DNA of 64,000 nucleotides. It comes from Nannochloropsis oceanica. Lineage: Eukaryota > Sar > Eustigmatophyceae > Eustigmatales > Monodopsidaceae. The stretch spans positions 1 through 64,000 of the forward strand of contig CP038127.1 of the NCBI GenBank assembly GCA_004519485.1, in the 5' to 3' direction. Made by a program: the position numbers and the translations under genes. This document shows, in pieces, positions 1 through 11,346 of this stretch. The notes beneath the pieces were generated by a model. It did no database searches and was not told the DNA's origin. It saw only the letters and a list, made by a program, of their open reading frames with translations. Position 1 is the stretch's first letter. Every line of letters begins with the position of its first letter.

Positions 1-314
1 CCTAACCCTAACCCTAACCCTAACCCTAACCCTAACCCTAACCCTAACCCTAACCCTAACCCTAACCCTAACCCTAACCTAACCCTAACCCTACTAACCC
101 TAACCCACTAAACCCTAAACCCTAACCCTAACCCTACCAACCCTAACCCTAACCCTAACCCTAACCCTACCCTAACCCTAACCCTAACCCTAACCCTAAC
201 CCTAACCCTAACCCTAACCCTAACCCTAACCCTAACCCTAACCCTAACCCTAACCCTAACCCTAACCCTAACCCTAACCCTAACCCTAACCCTAACCCTA
301 ACCCTAACCCTAAC
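1..314. repeat. Telomere, CCCTAA (TTAGGG-type) array
   Basis: The first 314 bases are tandem CCCTAA hexamers, the C-rich strand running 5' to 3' into the chromosome, as expected for a left chromosome end. Most units are perfect. Between about 79 and 170 there are shortened and variant units (CCTAA, CCCTACTAA, CCCTAAA, CCCTACCAA). The array stops sharply at 315 and is followed directly by single-copy DNA, with no subtelomeric satellite. Confidence 0.98.
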
Positions 315-1005
315 AGAGGGAAGCTTTCCCTAACTCCTTCTACCCCTCTCGAGAAGCAAGTGCTGTCACCCTGGCAGAGTTGGGAATAAAGACATGCTCT
401 TATACATTTATGTATGCTAGAGATGATCGATTAAAAGAATTTAAACGATTGATTTGTTTACTCGTGCTTTCAGGCTCTTCGCATCGGCAGATACGCTCCT
501 CCATTTTGTTCCTGGCAGCTCCTATTTTGCTTGGCTCTTGCTGCTCCCTGTGACGATCGATGGCTGCTTTCCCTGACAACAATCCCCATCTTACTACTGC
601 CATGCTCTTCACTTGCCATGTTGATGTCCTAGCGTCGTATTCGAGCCTTTTAGGTGTCGCAATAACCAGGGATGGCAGCTGGGACGACCATTTGTACTTT
701 GGCCGCCACCCCGTGCCGTTAAAGCCCCAAGCTTTCGCTACCCTCCCATTTTTCGCTCACCGCCACCAAAAAGTACACACTATTTTCCTGGGTCTTTTGT
801 CGAAAGTATTAAGAAGACAGATTTGTTGTTTATCTACCCATGGCTGATGCTCTCAATGACTCCTCACCCAAGACCGTGATGTTGATTTTTGTCTAGTTTT
901 TTTCGCTCATTCATCCCCCTTCCTCTCCATTTTGGGCTTCTTCTGTTGCTCATTACCGACAACAAACCACGCACTCCCCACACAATCAAACAGATCTTCA
1001 CGAAT
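315..1005. other. Short subtelomeric spacer and 5' region of the dynein gene
   Basis: Single-copy DNA between the telomere and the first gene. Small ORFs occur on both strands (for example 560-847 plus) but show no recognisable protein and no codon pattern. The last 100 bases presumably hold the 5' UTR of the gene starting at 1006. I see no repeat family or RNA gene here. Confidence 0.5.
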
Positions 1006-3390
1006 ATGGAAATTTCTTATCAATATTCCAAATCGCGGGCTTCCTTTGGGCATGATGTGCGGCAAACCCTCCAAGACGCGCCCACAAGCGTTCTCCTCGC
1101 CATGCCCTCCCTCCCACCCATCTCCTCCACCTCTACGTCCACATCTACCTCCACCATCACACGCCGCAACCCCTGTAGCGTCTCTGTGAGCACCATCCCT
1201 CAAATATCTGCTCACACTGTCAACACGGAGCGCTGCGTACTGAAAAGCACGAGCATGCGGCACGTTGAAGGCGGGTGGCCTAAAGACGTCGACCCCACCG
1301 AGCAAGCGGATGTGACGCGCTTTCGGAAAAAAGCGGAAAAAGATGATGAGTATAAGGCGGCACTTAAGGTCCTTGGGCCGTTGGTGAGTCGGTGTATGAA
1401 GCAGAATGGCACGGTTGACATATATGAGGAGTACTTTGTGGGAGGAGGGAGGGAGGGAGGGAGAGAGGGAGGGGAGAGCGGCGGGGGGGAAGGGATTGGG
1501 GAGACTGGAGGCTTTGGAACCGGCTATGGAGGAAACGCTTACGGAGGATTGGAAGGGGGCGGAAAGTCACCAATTATGAGCGGTATGGCTGGAAAGGGGG
1601 GGGGGATCACAATCACCTCTGCCAGCAGTGGCAGTAGCAGTGGCAGCTACAATCACAGCAATCACGCCCATCATTATCAGCAACACCACGCCTCGGAGCC
1701 TTTGCTCGCGAAGGGCCTGGCTGTATTTCGCGACCCTTCACCGGTGAAGCGGCCGGCGATCGCCCTTAACTGGCACCCTGAGGGACAGGGCAAGCTGGCT
1801 GTGGCTTATTGCGGGCTGGGCTTCCAGGACCCGCGGTTTACGAGGTGAGGGAGAGAGGGAAGGAGAAAAGGAAGACAGCACTGTACATAGATCTGAAATA
1901 TGATATTCCAAGTATAAGACATTATTCACCCTCCTCATGCACGTGTAATCTATTCCCGCCCTCCCTCCCTCCCCTGGCAGCGCAACCTCGAAGTCGTCCT
2001 ACATCTGGGACATTCACTCCCCCAACCGGCCCGAGCTGGAACTGTGCCCACCCTCGCCCCTGACCTCTCTCCGATTCAATCCCAAGTCTCCGGACACTTT
2101 GCTAGGCGGGTGCCAGAACGGCCTCGTCTGCTTCTTTGACCTGAGGAGGCAAGGTGGAGGGGTGGCTGGGAGGGAGGGCGGGAGGGAGGGCGTGGTGGGC
2201 GAGGCGTCGTTTCTAGAGTGTTCGCATCACGACCCAGTCCGGGACGTCTTTTGGATCAGCAGCAAAACAGGCCATCAATGCGTATCCATCTCAACTGATG
2301 GACGAATGCTCTGGTGGGACACCCGCCGCCTCGCCGAGCCAACAGACGACCTCCCGCTCTCCCTGCCTTCTCTCGGTCCCTCCCCCTGCGGAGCCACGGC
2401 TCTCGACTACTCCCTCGAGGGAGGCCCGACCAAGTACTTGATTGGAACAGAGCAAGGCCTCATCTTTCGCTCAACCTCCGCAACCGCCGCCAACAGCAAC
2501 AGCAGCAGCAGCAACAACAGCAACACCGAACATTAGCTGCCACGTCACACACACACCCCCTCTCCTCTTCGTCCTCCTCCTCCACCTCCTTCACCGCCCC
2601 TTTTTCTTCCAGCAGCATCAGCAGTACCAACTGTAGTGGTCTTCAAGTCTCCGACCCATATCTCCTGCATAAACATCACGGCGCCATCCTCTCCCTGCAG
2701 CGCAATCCCGCTCACCCTAAATTCTACCTCACTATCGGCGACTGGCGCGCTGCTCTTTGGACAGAAGACCTGCGCTCCCCCATTTTCACCACGCCATTCC
2801 TCTCCTCGCCGCTTATGGCTGGCTGCTGGTCACCCACGCGGCCCGGTGTATTTTTTGTGGCGCGCAAGGACGGAATGGTGGAGGGATGGGACTTGCTATC
2901 AAGACAAGGCGAGAGGGCATTCGCACACAAGGTGGGAGACACAGCGCTCACCTCCCTCGCGATTCAGGGACCCTCATCCTCAACTTCTGCCCCTTGCAAC
3001 TCCTTGCCCGAGGAAGGGAAGGAGGGAGGGTCAGGGCGCCTTATGGCGGTCGGGGATGAGGGAGGGACCGTGGCGCTGCTGGAGCTCTGTGCGGGGCTGA
3101 GTGACTACCAGGCAGGGGAGAAGGCAGCGGTAGGCGCAATGCTAGATCGAGCAATGAGAGCAGAGAAGTACCTGGAGGTCAAGGAGAGGGAAGGGAGGAG
3201 GGCCAAGACAGCGGTGGCGGAAGAGGGAGGGAGGGAGGGCGGGAGGGCGGGGGAAAAAGAGAGTGTGGCGGGCAGGGAGGAGAAGATGGAGGAGTTGTTG
3301 CGAAAGGTGGATGCGGATTTCCTGTCGATGATCAAGGACGCGGAGGATGACGAGGCGGGGGGAAGACGGGAGACGGAAAGGGAGTATTAA
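1006..3390 (+). CDS. DNAI2: Axonemal outer-arm dynein intermediate chain (DNAI2/IC69 type)
   Basis: WD40 intermediate chain that anchors the outer dynein arm to flagellar doublets. The predicted protein begins MEISYQYSKSR and carries the family signatures HVEGGWPKDVDP and DIYEEYF. After a phase-2 intron (1845-1980) come SYIWDIHSPNRPELEL, the WD repeat LLGGCQNG, KTGHQCVSISTDGRMLWWD, KYLIGTEQG, HGAILSLQRNP, LTIGDWRAALW and VFFVARKDGMVEGWD, in the same order as animal DNAI2. An acidic, Glu-rich tail ends at 3390. Total is about 750 residues, longer than usual because of Gly-rich inserts. One oddity: the frame changes inside or just after a CAG-rich microsatellite (about 2490-2540), with no GT donor available nearby, so there is either a sequence indel or real damage. 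Start chosen because it aligns with the family N terminus. Product confidence is high; functional status is uncertain. Confidence 0.88.
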
Positions 3391-4667
3391 ACTGAGTAAG
3401 GGGTGAAAGCAGGTGGAAAGGAGGGAGCGTAAGAGAGACGTATGTAAAGGTAAGAGCACGACGACAATCTTTTTCATAAGCAGGCAACTGATAGGTGTAG
3501 AGGATGAATGCAGGGAAGGACACGCAGAAGAAACACAGAGGACGGCACAAAAGAAATAATGCCGGCGTATCCAGGGAGTCCCTCGCGTCCTAGAAGTATC
3601 ATTGACTCGGTCGTTTTCTTACTTCTTTTTCTTGTGATTGGTTTCTTTTATTTTTGTCTGTTGAAACCAAGCCAGTAAAAGCTTAATACCTGTACGCATT
3701 TTATTTCTTTTTTTCGCCGTCTTTCACTTAAATAGAGTGCTTCTTCTTTCTGCTGTCCTGCCTTTCGCTCCTCTTCATTCCACCAGCACCTCCCTCCTCT
3801 TCTCCATCCATCACACAAATGAAAGGGGAATACGAGAGATGAGAGAGGGAACTTCTCCCCTTCTTTCCAAACCAAAATTTTAAACAATCAAATCAAACTC
3901 AGTCTTTTTCATCGCACAAGCTATTTATGTCCCTATCCTGCACCCTGCACTTCTGCCCTTCATCCGTCCCTCGCCCTCCCGCCGTCCTAGCACTTCATCT
4001 CACTATCACCATCTACCGCTGCTTTCACAACGACTCTGACATCCCTCTTATCGTTTTCTATATCTCTGGCCCTATCGCCGAAACAATCACACAAAACAAA
4101 CGAAACACATTGTTCGGGCCGAACAAACAATTGCTTTGCACCCACACACACTCACTCGCACCAACACGCACACAAATTAAGGGAGCGAAACACAAGGGCA
4201 CACGCACACACAGAGACATAGATAACAACGACACCGATACGCACACACCTATTCCTCTTATCTCTTTACCTCATTTTCTCCATATCCCCTTCACCACTAC
4301 CGTTATTTTCTCTTTTTGCCTTTGGTCCCTCTCTCTCCCTCTCCTCCCTTGTCTCTTTTTCTCTCTATCTCTGTTATTCATCGGACGACTACTAGCTACC
4401 TCTTTTTCTCTCTCATCTCTCTGCTCCCTCACACATCTCTTTCCCTCTCTACGCGGCGAGTCAAGAAGTGTGACCCCCTTCTCTATCTAAATACAATTGA
4501 CCGCATCGGCCTCTTCCCTCCCTCCCTGCTTCCCACCCTCCCTCTCTCAATGCACACATCACACAATTCGCAGCCCCTTTCCTACCCTCCACTTTGTAAA
4601 ACTATCTTCCTACCCTCCTTCCATCCCCCCTCCGTCCTCCATCGCTGCCTCATTCTTCTCTTGCTCT
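3391..4667. other. Convergent intergenic region, pyrimidine-rich
   Basis: Lies between the stop codons of the dynein gene (plus) and CYP97 (minus), so it should contain both 3' UTRs. From about 3900 to 4660 the top strand is strongly C/T-rich with CA-repeat patches (4140-4250). ORFs here are low-complexity shadows. No gene recognised. Confidence 0.5.
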
Positions 4668-7600
4668 CTAATGACGAGCCATCGGACAACCGCCGTCGGC
4701 TTGTTGTCTTAGAGTATTCTCTGCTGGTGGTGGTGATGATGGGGAGGAGGACGAGGAGGACGAAGAGGAGGAGGCAGGATCACGCGCGGAATCGGAGGAG
4801 GAAGACATAGACGGCGAGGGAGAGGGGGAAGGAGCGGAGGAGGAAGCGGTGGGGTGGTGGTTCACGTGGACACGGCTGGCGGGACTGCGTCTCTTGACTG
4901 TCATCCGAAGGCCGCCTGAGGGCGAGGAAAGAGGCAGGCAGGGAGGGAGGGAGGGAGGGAGGGAGGGAGGGAGGAGGGAGAGAGGGGGACGAGTGAGCTG
5001 GCTGGCACTGAGATACTCTTTCTCTTACTGCCTTCCTTCCTCTGCTCCCGCCTTCCTTGCTTCCATCCATCCCTTCCTATCCCCCTCCCTCGCTCCTCAC
5101 CTTCGGTGTGGATGGTGGCGCCTGTGCGCATACCAACGTCCTCGACAGGGCCGTGGAGCGTGAAGTCAAATTGACGCAAAAGCATGGCCTGGGAAGGGAG
5201 GGTGGGAGGGAGAGAGAGAGGGGTGATTCGATGACGAGTCCACCACGCGAGCATAGATGCTAGTGTCCGAGAACGGAAAGGAGGGAGGGAGGGAGGGAGG
5301 GCAAAAGCACGCACGATAATGACGGTCGTCTCCATGATGGCGAACTGGTCGCCAATGCACTTGCGGGCGCCGCCTCCGAAGGGGAGGAAGGCGAAGTCGG
5401 TGGCCACTTCGTTAGGGTACAAGCCCGCCATGCGCGAAGGATCGTAGCCTCCCCAGTCCTGAAGGTAAGGGGGGAGGGAGGGAAGGAGGGAGGAGGTGTG
5501 GGACGACGAACGCGCGTGTTGGCCTGGCTTACGCGAACAGTTTCACAAGAGACACCATCGGCCCTTCCCGCCCTCGCTCTGGCTCTACCTGCACCCCCGG
5601 GTTCTGCATGGGCCGCAGCCACCGCTCGGGCTTGAAGTCATTCGGCGACTCCCACAGCGTCTCGCTCCTGAGGGAGGGAGGGAGGGAGGGAGGGAGGGAG
5701 GGAGGGGTGAGAAGCGGAACGTCCGATTGGGTCGAGGGAGGGAAGGGTCAGGACGAGAGGAGGAGAAAGAAGGAGAAAGGGAGGGAGGGAGGAAGATGGA
5801 GGGGGGCAGATGCCAAAATGACGAGGCGGACAGACACGATGAGGAAGACGGGGAGAGAGAGCGAGGGAGGGGAGGAGGGAGGGGTCTTACCGGTGCAGGC
5901 TCCAGGTGCTGATGAAGACATCTGTGCCCTTCAAGAGCCGGACGCCACCCGCTATCCCCGAGCCGCCTTCTGGCAGCGCGTCTTCCTCTGTGGTAGAGGG
6001 AGGGAGGGAGGGAGGGAGAGAGGGAGGGAGGGAGGGAGAGAGAGAGGGAGGGAGGGAGGGAGGGAGGGAGGGAGGGAGGGAGGGAGGGAGGGAGGGAGGG
6101 AGGGATGGAGGGAGGGGTGGTCGGTCAGTATGGTGATCAAGCCGAGCCCTCTCAATGCGACGTCTTTCTCCTCCCTCCCTCCCTCCCTCCCTTCCTCCTT
6201 ACCGAGTGCCCTCCGAATCAGGATGGGCGGTTCGGGGTAAAGCCGCAATGCCTCAATGAGGGCCAAGCGCGTGTGGAGGAGGCCCTTGACATCGTCCTGG
6301 GGAGAGAGGGAGGGAGGGAGGGAGGGAGGGAGAGAGGGAGAGGGAGAGAGGGAGGGAGGGAGGGAGGGAGGGAGGGAGGGAGAGAGAGAGAGGGAGGGAG
6401 GGAGGAAAGATGAGTCTGACTGTTGCAGAGAGAGAAGGACTGAAGGAGGGAAGAAGGAAAGGGAAAGACGGAGGGAGGGAGGGAGGGAGGGAGGGAGGGA
6501 GGGAGGGACTTACGTAGGTGGGGGTCCTGTCGCCCAGCGTCTGGTCGATCTCTTTTTGCACCTGCAAGAGGGAGGGAGGGAGGGAGGGAGGGAGAGAGGG
6601 AGGGGAGGAGAGAAGATGTGCGTGAGAGGAAGGGTGGGGGTGAGATGAAACTCAAACCCCAAAAATCTACAGCGCCACCTATTCCTCTCTCCCATTCCTC
6701 CCTTCCACCCTTCCTCAGGTGTTCCCCTGGGCTCCTCGTGTGTGTTGAGGGGGGAGAGGGAGGGTGTGGACAGACTCGGCAAATCCAGGGAAGGAGGGAG
6801 GGAGGGAGGGAGGGAGGGTGGGAGGGAGGGAGGTCGGACCTTCTTAAGGGCTTGCGGATGTCGTGTCAGCTCAAAAAGTGTCCAGGTGAGGACGGCGGCA
6901 CTGGTCTCATGACCAGCGATGAGCATCGTCATCAGGTCGTCACGGAGCTGCAGGGATGTGGAGTTCTCGCCCCGCATGTCCACAAGGAAGCTGAAGCAGG
7001 GAGGGAGGGAGGGAGGGAGGGTGGCTGTGAATAGGGTGATCATGGTCGGTGGTTTGTCCTTCAGGTAGGGAGGGAGGAGGAAGAGAGGAGGGGAAGGTGG
7101 GAGGATGGCAGAAAGAGGGCCTTTGAACACCGGCAAAGTCACACACAGAGGGAGGGAGGGAGGGAGGGAGAGAGGAGGGAGGGAGGGGACGTACCGAAGG
7201 AGAGAGGCATCTTCTGTAGCGTCATAGTCCCGGTCGTGCATCAGCTCCTCCACGTCCGCCTTCTCGGCCGAAGCTACGGCCTGGGCGATGAGCTTGTTGA
7301 GCACGTCGTTGAGGAGGCGCATGTTTGCCTTGAAGGCCACCTGGAAGGGGAGGGAGGGAGGGAGGGAGGGCATTGGTAATTTTCCCGCCGGAAGGTGGAA
7401 GGGCGAGAGAGAGGGCGGGAGAGAGGGCAGGAGGGAGGGAGGGGAGGGGAGTACCTGGTCTTTGAGAAGCTTATCGGCGAAGGGTATCTTCCAGTAGGGC
7501 ACGAAGGACATGCTTCGGTGCTCGGCCTCGCGGAGGGTGGAGTAGACGCTCTTGATAACCGGCGACTCCGACGTGACGGAGCTGGAGGAGGGACAGAGGG

Positions 7601-9422
7601 AGGGAGAGGGGGAGGGAGGGGGGTAGTGGGGAGCTCAGTCCTTCCCGTCCTCTGGTTCCACGAGCCCCTCTTGCCCTCCCCTCCCGCCCTCCCTACCCGA
7701 AGTCGTAGTTGAAGACGGCCTTTCCGATGATGTCCAGCGAGACGGAGCAAAAGAGGGTTTCTAGGTGTTGAAAGGAGGGAGGGAGGGAGGGAGGGAAAGA
7801 TGAATTGAAAGTGGAAAGATGGAAAGAGAGAAGGAGACAAGCACGGGAAAGGAATGAAGGAAGGAGGAAGGGAGGGAGGTGTCATCCAGTTTCACCACGC
7901 CCACCCACGCACACGCCCAAAGGTAGAAGGGAGGGAGGGAGGGAAGGAGGGAGGGAGGGCGATGGAAGGATAGCACATACCCATATCGACGACCGTCCCC
8001 TCCGCCTCCTCCTCGTCGAGCTTCTCCACGAGCACCTGAGCGCACTCCGAGAAGAGGCGCACCATCCGGTTGAGCCATTTGGAGTGGAAGCCCGGCACAA
8101 TGGCCCGCCGCCGGGTCTTCCACGTCACTTGATCGGCGGGGATCAGGCCTTGGGGGGAGGAGGGAGGGAAGGAGGGAGGGAGGGAGGGAGGGAGGGAGGG
8201 ACGGAGGGACGGAGGGAGGGAGGGACGGAGGGAGGGAGGGAGGGAGGGGGGTTGAGACGCGGCGCGGTGAGGACGGAAGGTGAGAGGGAGGGAGGGAAGC
8301 GGGAAGCGGGATAGGGAGCAAGGGAGGGCGACAGACAGAGACAGACACACACGCACATGGCATGCATGTCCATCCATCTTCAACACACGTGTGTGGACCG
8401 GTAGGGCGGGAGGGCGTACCTTTGCCCATGATGGGCTCGAGGATCTCGGCCAGGACACCCTTATCGTACTTGAAGGCGTGGGTCTTGAGGACGTGCTTCA
8501 CCATGACGGGGTCCGACACCACCATAAACGACCGGGGCCCGAACATAAGCTTGTACACCTGGGAAGGGAGGGAGGGGGGAAGGGGGGAGGGTTAGGGAGG
8601 GGAGGGAAATGTGGTGGGGGAAGTGCGTAGGGGGTGGTCTAGGTGAGGGGACACGCTAGGAAGGCAGGCAGGTAGGGAGGGAGGGAAGAAGGGAGAGAGG
8701 GAGGGAGAGGCAAGGACGTACCGGTCCGTGCTTCTTGTAGTACTTGGCGAGGAGGAGGAAGAGGGGGCCGCCGGCGAGCTCCTCGAGCTGACCGCTCATT
8801 ACCTTGCTCAAAAAGTTTGTCCACGAGCCCTGAGGGATGAGGGGGAGACGGAAGGAGGGAGGGAGGGAGGAAAGGAGGAAGGGAGGAGTGAGACGAAGGC
8901 GCTTCCGAAAGAGGGTCGAGGGCCCGAGGGAGGGAGGGAGGGAGGGAGGGAGGGAGGGAAGGGAGGGAGGGAGTACGTACATTGTACTTGCCCACGTCGG
9001 CAACAGGCGCGCCATCGAGCCCCTTCCCCCCCGTAATAAGCTGGTAGGCATTCGTCACGAAGATCTTCCACGTGTCCAACCACCCCACACCGCCCCCGCC
9101 CGAGAGCCCGCCCTCCCTCCCGCCCTCTTCGCCTTGGGGGGAGGCCGAGGGCGGGCGCCAGTAGTCCATGCGGAAGGGAGTATGGGCCGGCCCGCCCTCG
9201 AGCGTGCGCCGGGCACGCTCCAACTGCCAGTCGAAGCCGTTTTTGCGCCCTGAAGGCAGGAGGGAGGGGGAGTATTAGAGTGAGATGTGTGTTTCGAAGG
9301 GCGGAAGAAGGGAGGGAAGGAGGGAAAGAGGGAGGTAGTCAATCAATTCAATACCTTCCCATGGGTCCTGTGCGACGCCGGCTTTGCTCCTCATGGTAGT
9401 CGCCAAGGCGACATCCTCTTTC

Positions 9423-9463
<41 letters not shown>

Positions 9464-9886
9464 ACGTCGCTGTTGCTGCTTTGAGGGGGTGCCTCGTAGG
9501 GGGGTCGAGGTGTCGGGAAGGGCGGAATGAAGGGGGTGAAGGAGAGACAGGGAGGGACGGAGGGAGGGGAGAATGCGACGGGAGGAGGGAGAGGAGGAGG
9601 AGGGGGAAGAGACTAGGGAGGAGGAGGGGGAGGAGAGGTGGAAAGTGAAGGCCTGGGAGCTGCTTGCGAGGAGGAGGAGGAGGAGGAAGGAGAGGAAGGG
9701 CCAGTCAGCGGAGCCTGCCGCGAATGTTGTTGGTGTTGCTGTTCTTAGACGCTGCCTACGCCTTCTCCTGAAGTTGTCATGTAAAGGGGAGGAGGAGGAA
9801 GAAGAGGGTGGTGGTGCTGCTGCTGAATCTGATGCTGATGCTGATGACGGGGGTGGCGTTGCGGTGTAATGAGGGAAATGAGACAT
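4668..9886 (-). CDS. CYP97: CYP97-family cytochrome P450, plastid carotenoid ring hydroxylase
   Basis: Heme monooxygenase of the CYP97 family, which hydroxylates carotenoid rings on the way to xanthophylls. Sixteen exons on the minus strand: 9886-9355, 9249-8981, 8829-8722, 8558-8420, 8148-7981, 7760-7697, 7581-7455, 7340-7195, 6990-6840, 6561-6514, 6296-6203, 5987-5891, 5667-5589, 5458-5315, 5188-5101, 4915-4668. They sum to 2502 nt (833 residues). Visible motifs: MGKGLIPAD and RRRAIVPGF near the start of the P450 fold, [20 protein letters not shown] (I helix), [10 protein letters not shown] (ExxR), [18 protein letters not shown] with the heme Cys, and [17 protein letters not shown] at the end, all typical of CYP97. 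The N-terminal exon encodes a long low-complexity lead, a hydrophobic stretch and SSSQAFTF, a red-lineage plastid targeting motif. The C terminus has a Ser-rich extension. Introns are almost wholly CCCT-type on the coding strand. Exact substrate and start are inferred. Confidence 0.92.
5998..6115. repeat. Long GGGA tetranucleotide tract in a CYP97 intron
   Basis: About 118 bp of GGGA units with occasional GAGA interruptions, located in the intron between exons 6296-6203 and 5987-5891. On the coding (minus) strand it reads TCCC. It is one of the longest examples of the intronic repeat that pervades this window. Confidence 0.85.
9423..9462. repeat. CTG trinucleotide repeat coding for poly-Ala in CYP97
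   Basis: Thirteen or so consecutive CTG units on the plus strand. On the minus strand this is in frame with exon 1 of CYP97 and encodes an alanine run between the transit region and the P450 domain, a spot where length change would be tolerated. Confidence 0.8.
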
Positions 9887-11346
9887 AGTGCTGCTGTTGC
9901 TGCTGCTGCTGCTGGTGGTGGTGGCCCTGCTGCTAGTGTTGACCCTGCTGTTGGTACTGGGTGCTGAGTTTCTATTACCAAGGAGGGTGGTAGTCGAGTC
10001 GTTTAGACAGCCCCTTACCGGGTCAGCATATGGCCTGCCTGCTAGCTCGTCTCCTCTTCCTCCCTCCTCCCTCTCGTCGGCGTCCGCCCGGCCGTCGTCG
10101 TCGTTGTCGTCGTTGAAGTGCCCTGTGTTGAATGAGAAGGAAAGGAGGATGGAGAAAGGAAGGAGTGAGTGAGACAGGGATAGGCGAGCCACCATATGTA
10201 CAAGGAGAAGAGGTAAGTCAAGTGGGACATGGCTGCCGCGTTGAAGCGCGGTCACGACAGGACGGCCGCTCATCGGGGTTGGACGCATGCACACGACGAT
10301 GACATTTGATTGGATACAGCCACACGAACGATGCATTTGACTACCCCACCCTTGCCGATCTGCGTGATAATTATCATCATCGCCGGGGTCCGACAGTGGG
10401 TTGGGTCGGGGTCGGCAGGGGAGGAGACAGTGCACGCTCGTGCTCATCAATGAGATGGGACTCGTGGCACACGCACACCACATGGTCATGCTTGATTTTT
10501 TTCCTGAGGAGACAGAGATATACCACCCTGTCAGACCTTGCTCGACATGTAACATACCGACAGTAGACGCCTCGATGACCAACAAAGGCACGCGTCTGTC
10601 GTTTAGTCCGCTCGCCGCAACAGCAGCAAGAAGAGGAGATCCTCGTGTGCTGGCATATTGTCCACCGAGAAGGATGATGATGAGAAGAGCACCCGCCATC
10701 GAGACCCGCGTTCGCGAGAGTTCCGGCCCAAACTTTAAAACCTACAGATCGAGAATGAGGAAAGCTATTTTGTGCCAGCAATAACGTGGTGGTGGCGGCG
10801 ATGGATATCAATAAAGTGGAAGGTAATCAAGCAAATTAAATACCTACCATTCTTTCGGTTCGAGTCGGATAATTGTATTCTTTCGTTGCTGAGTTTGTGA
10901 AATCGATGTGGGTGTGGATAAGCCTTCATTGCTTGGTAGAATTTGATCGAATGGATGTGTGTAAGCCCATCAATAAGCCAAGGGGGGGGGGGGGGGGGAT
11001 TCATAATGCCTTTGGGAGAGACCCCAGTAATGGAACATGCCGTCGACCTACTGCCTCACAAGCCGAAGTGCCTCATCACACAACTTCTCGAGTGAACTCG
11101 AAAAAATAAATAAGCGACGATAAACTGGATGATTGCACATACTCAAGCTACAATTCGGTTTAATTTGTCTTTCTAATCTCATCATCACTGTATTCAAGCA
11201 AGAAGGACCGTCAGCAGTAGAGATGGACTCTCACCCATAACATGATTATTGGGGAAAACATTTAGAAGCCGATTAATCTAAGAGCCATGCACAGCACTTC
11301 CACTACACCCCTTCATCCCCCTCTGCCCCCTCCTACATAATCGTAC
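9887..11346. other. Intergenic region upstream of CYP97
   Basis: Holds the CYP97 promoter and 5' UTR and the 3' UTR of the next minus-strand gene. The reading frame upstream of the chosen CYP97 start stays open on the minus strand to about 10699, but the sequence is Ser/Asp-rich or featureless. A run of 18 G lies at 10981-10998. No RNA gene or conserved ORF seen. Confidence 0.45.

Noticed and set aside
5900-9300. Many long overlapping ORFs with PSLPPSLPP or [10 protein letters not shown] repeats on both strands
   Set aside because: They are translations of GGGA/CCCT intron filler (a 12-bp period equals four codons, so stops are avoided in several frames). Real exons interrupt them with GT-AG boundaries and conserved P450 motifs.
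10858-10880. GGTTCGAGTC resembling a tRNA B box
   Set aside because: The flanking bases do not form a T stem, and no acceptor or anticodon arm can be built around it.
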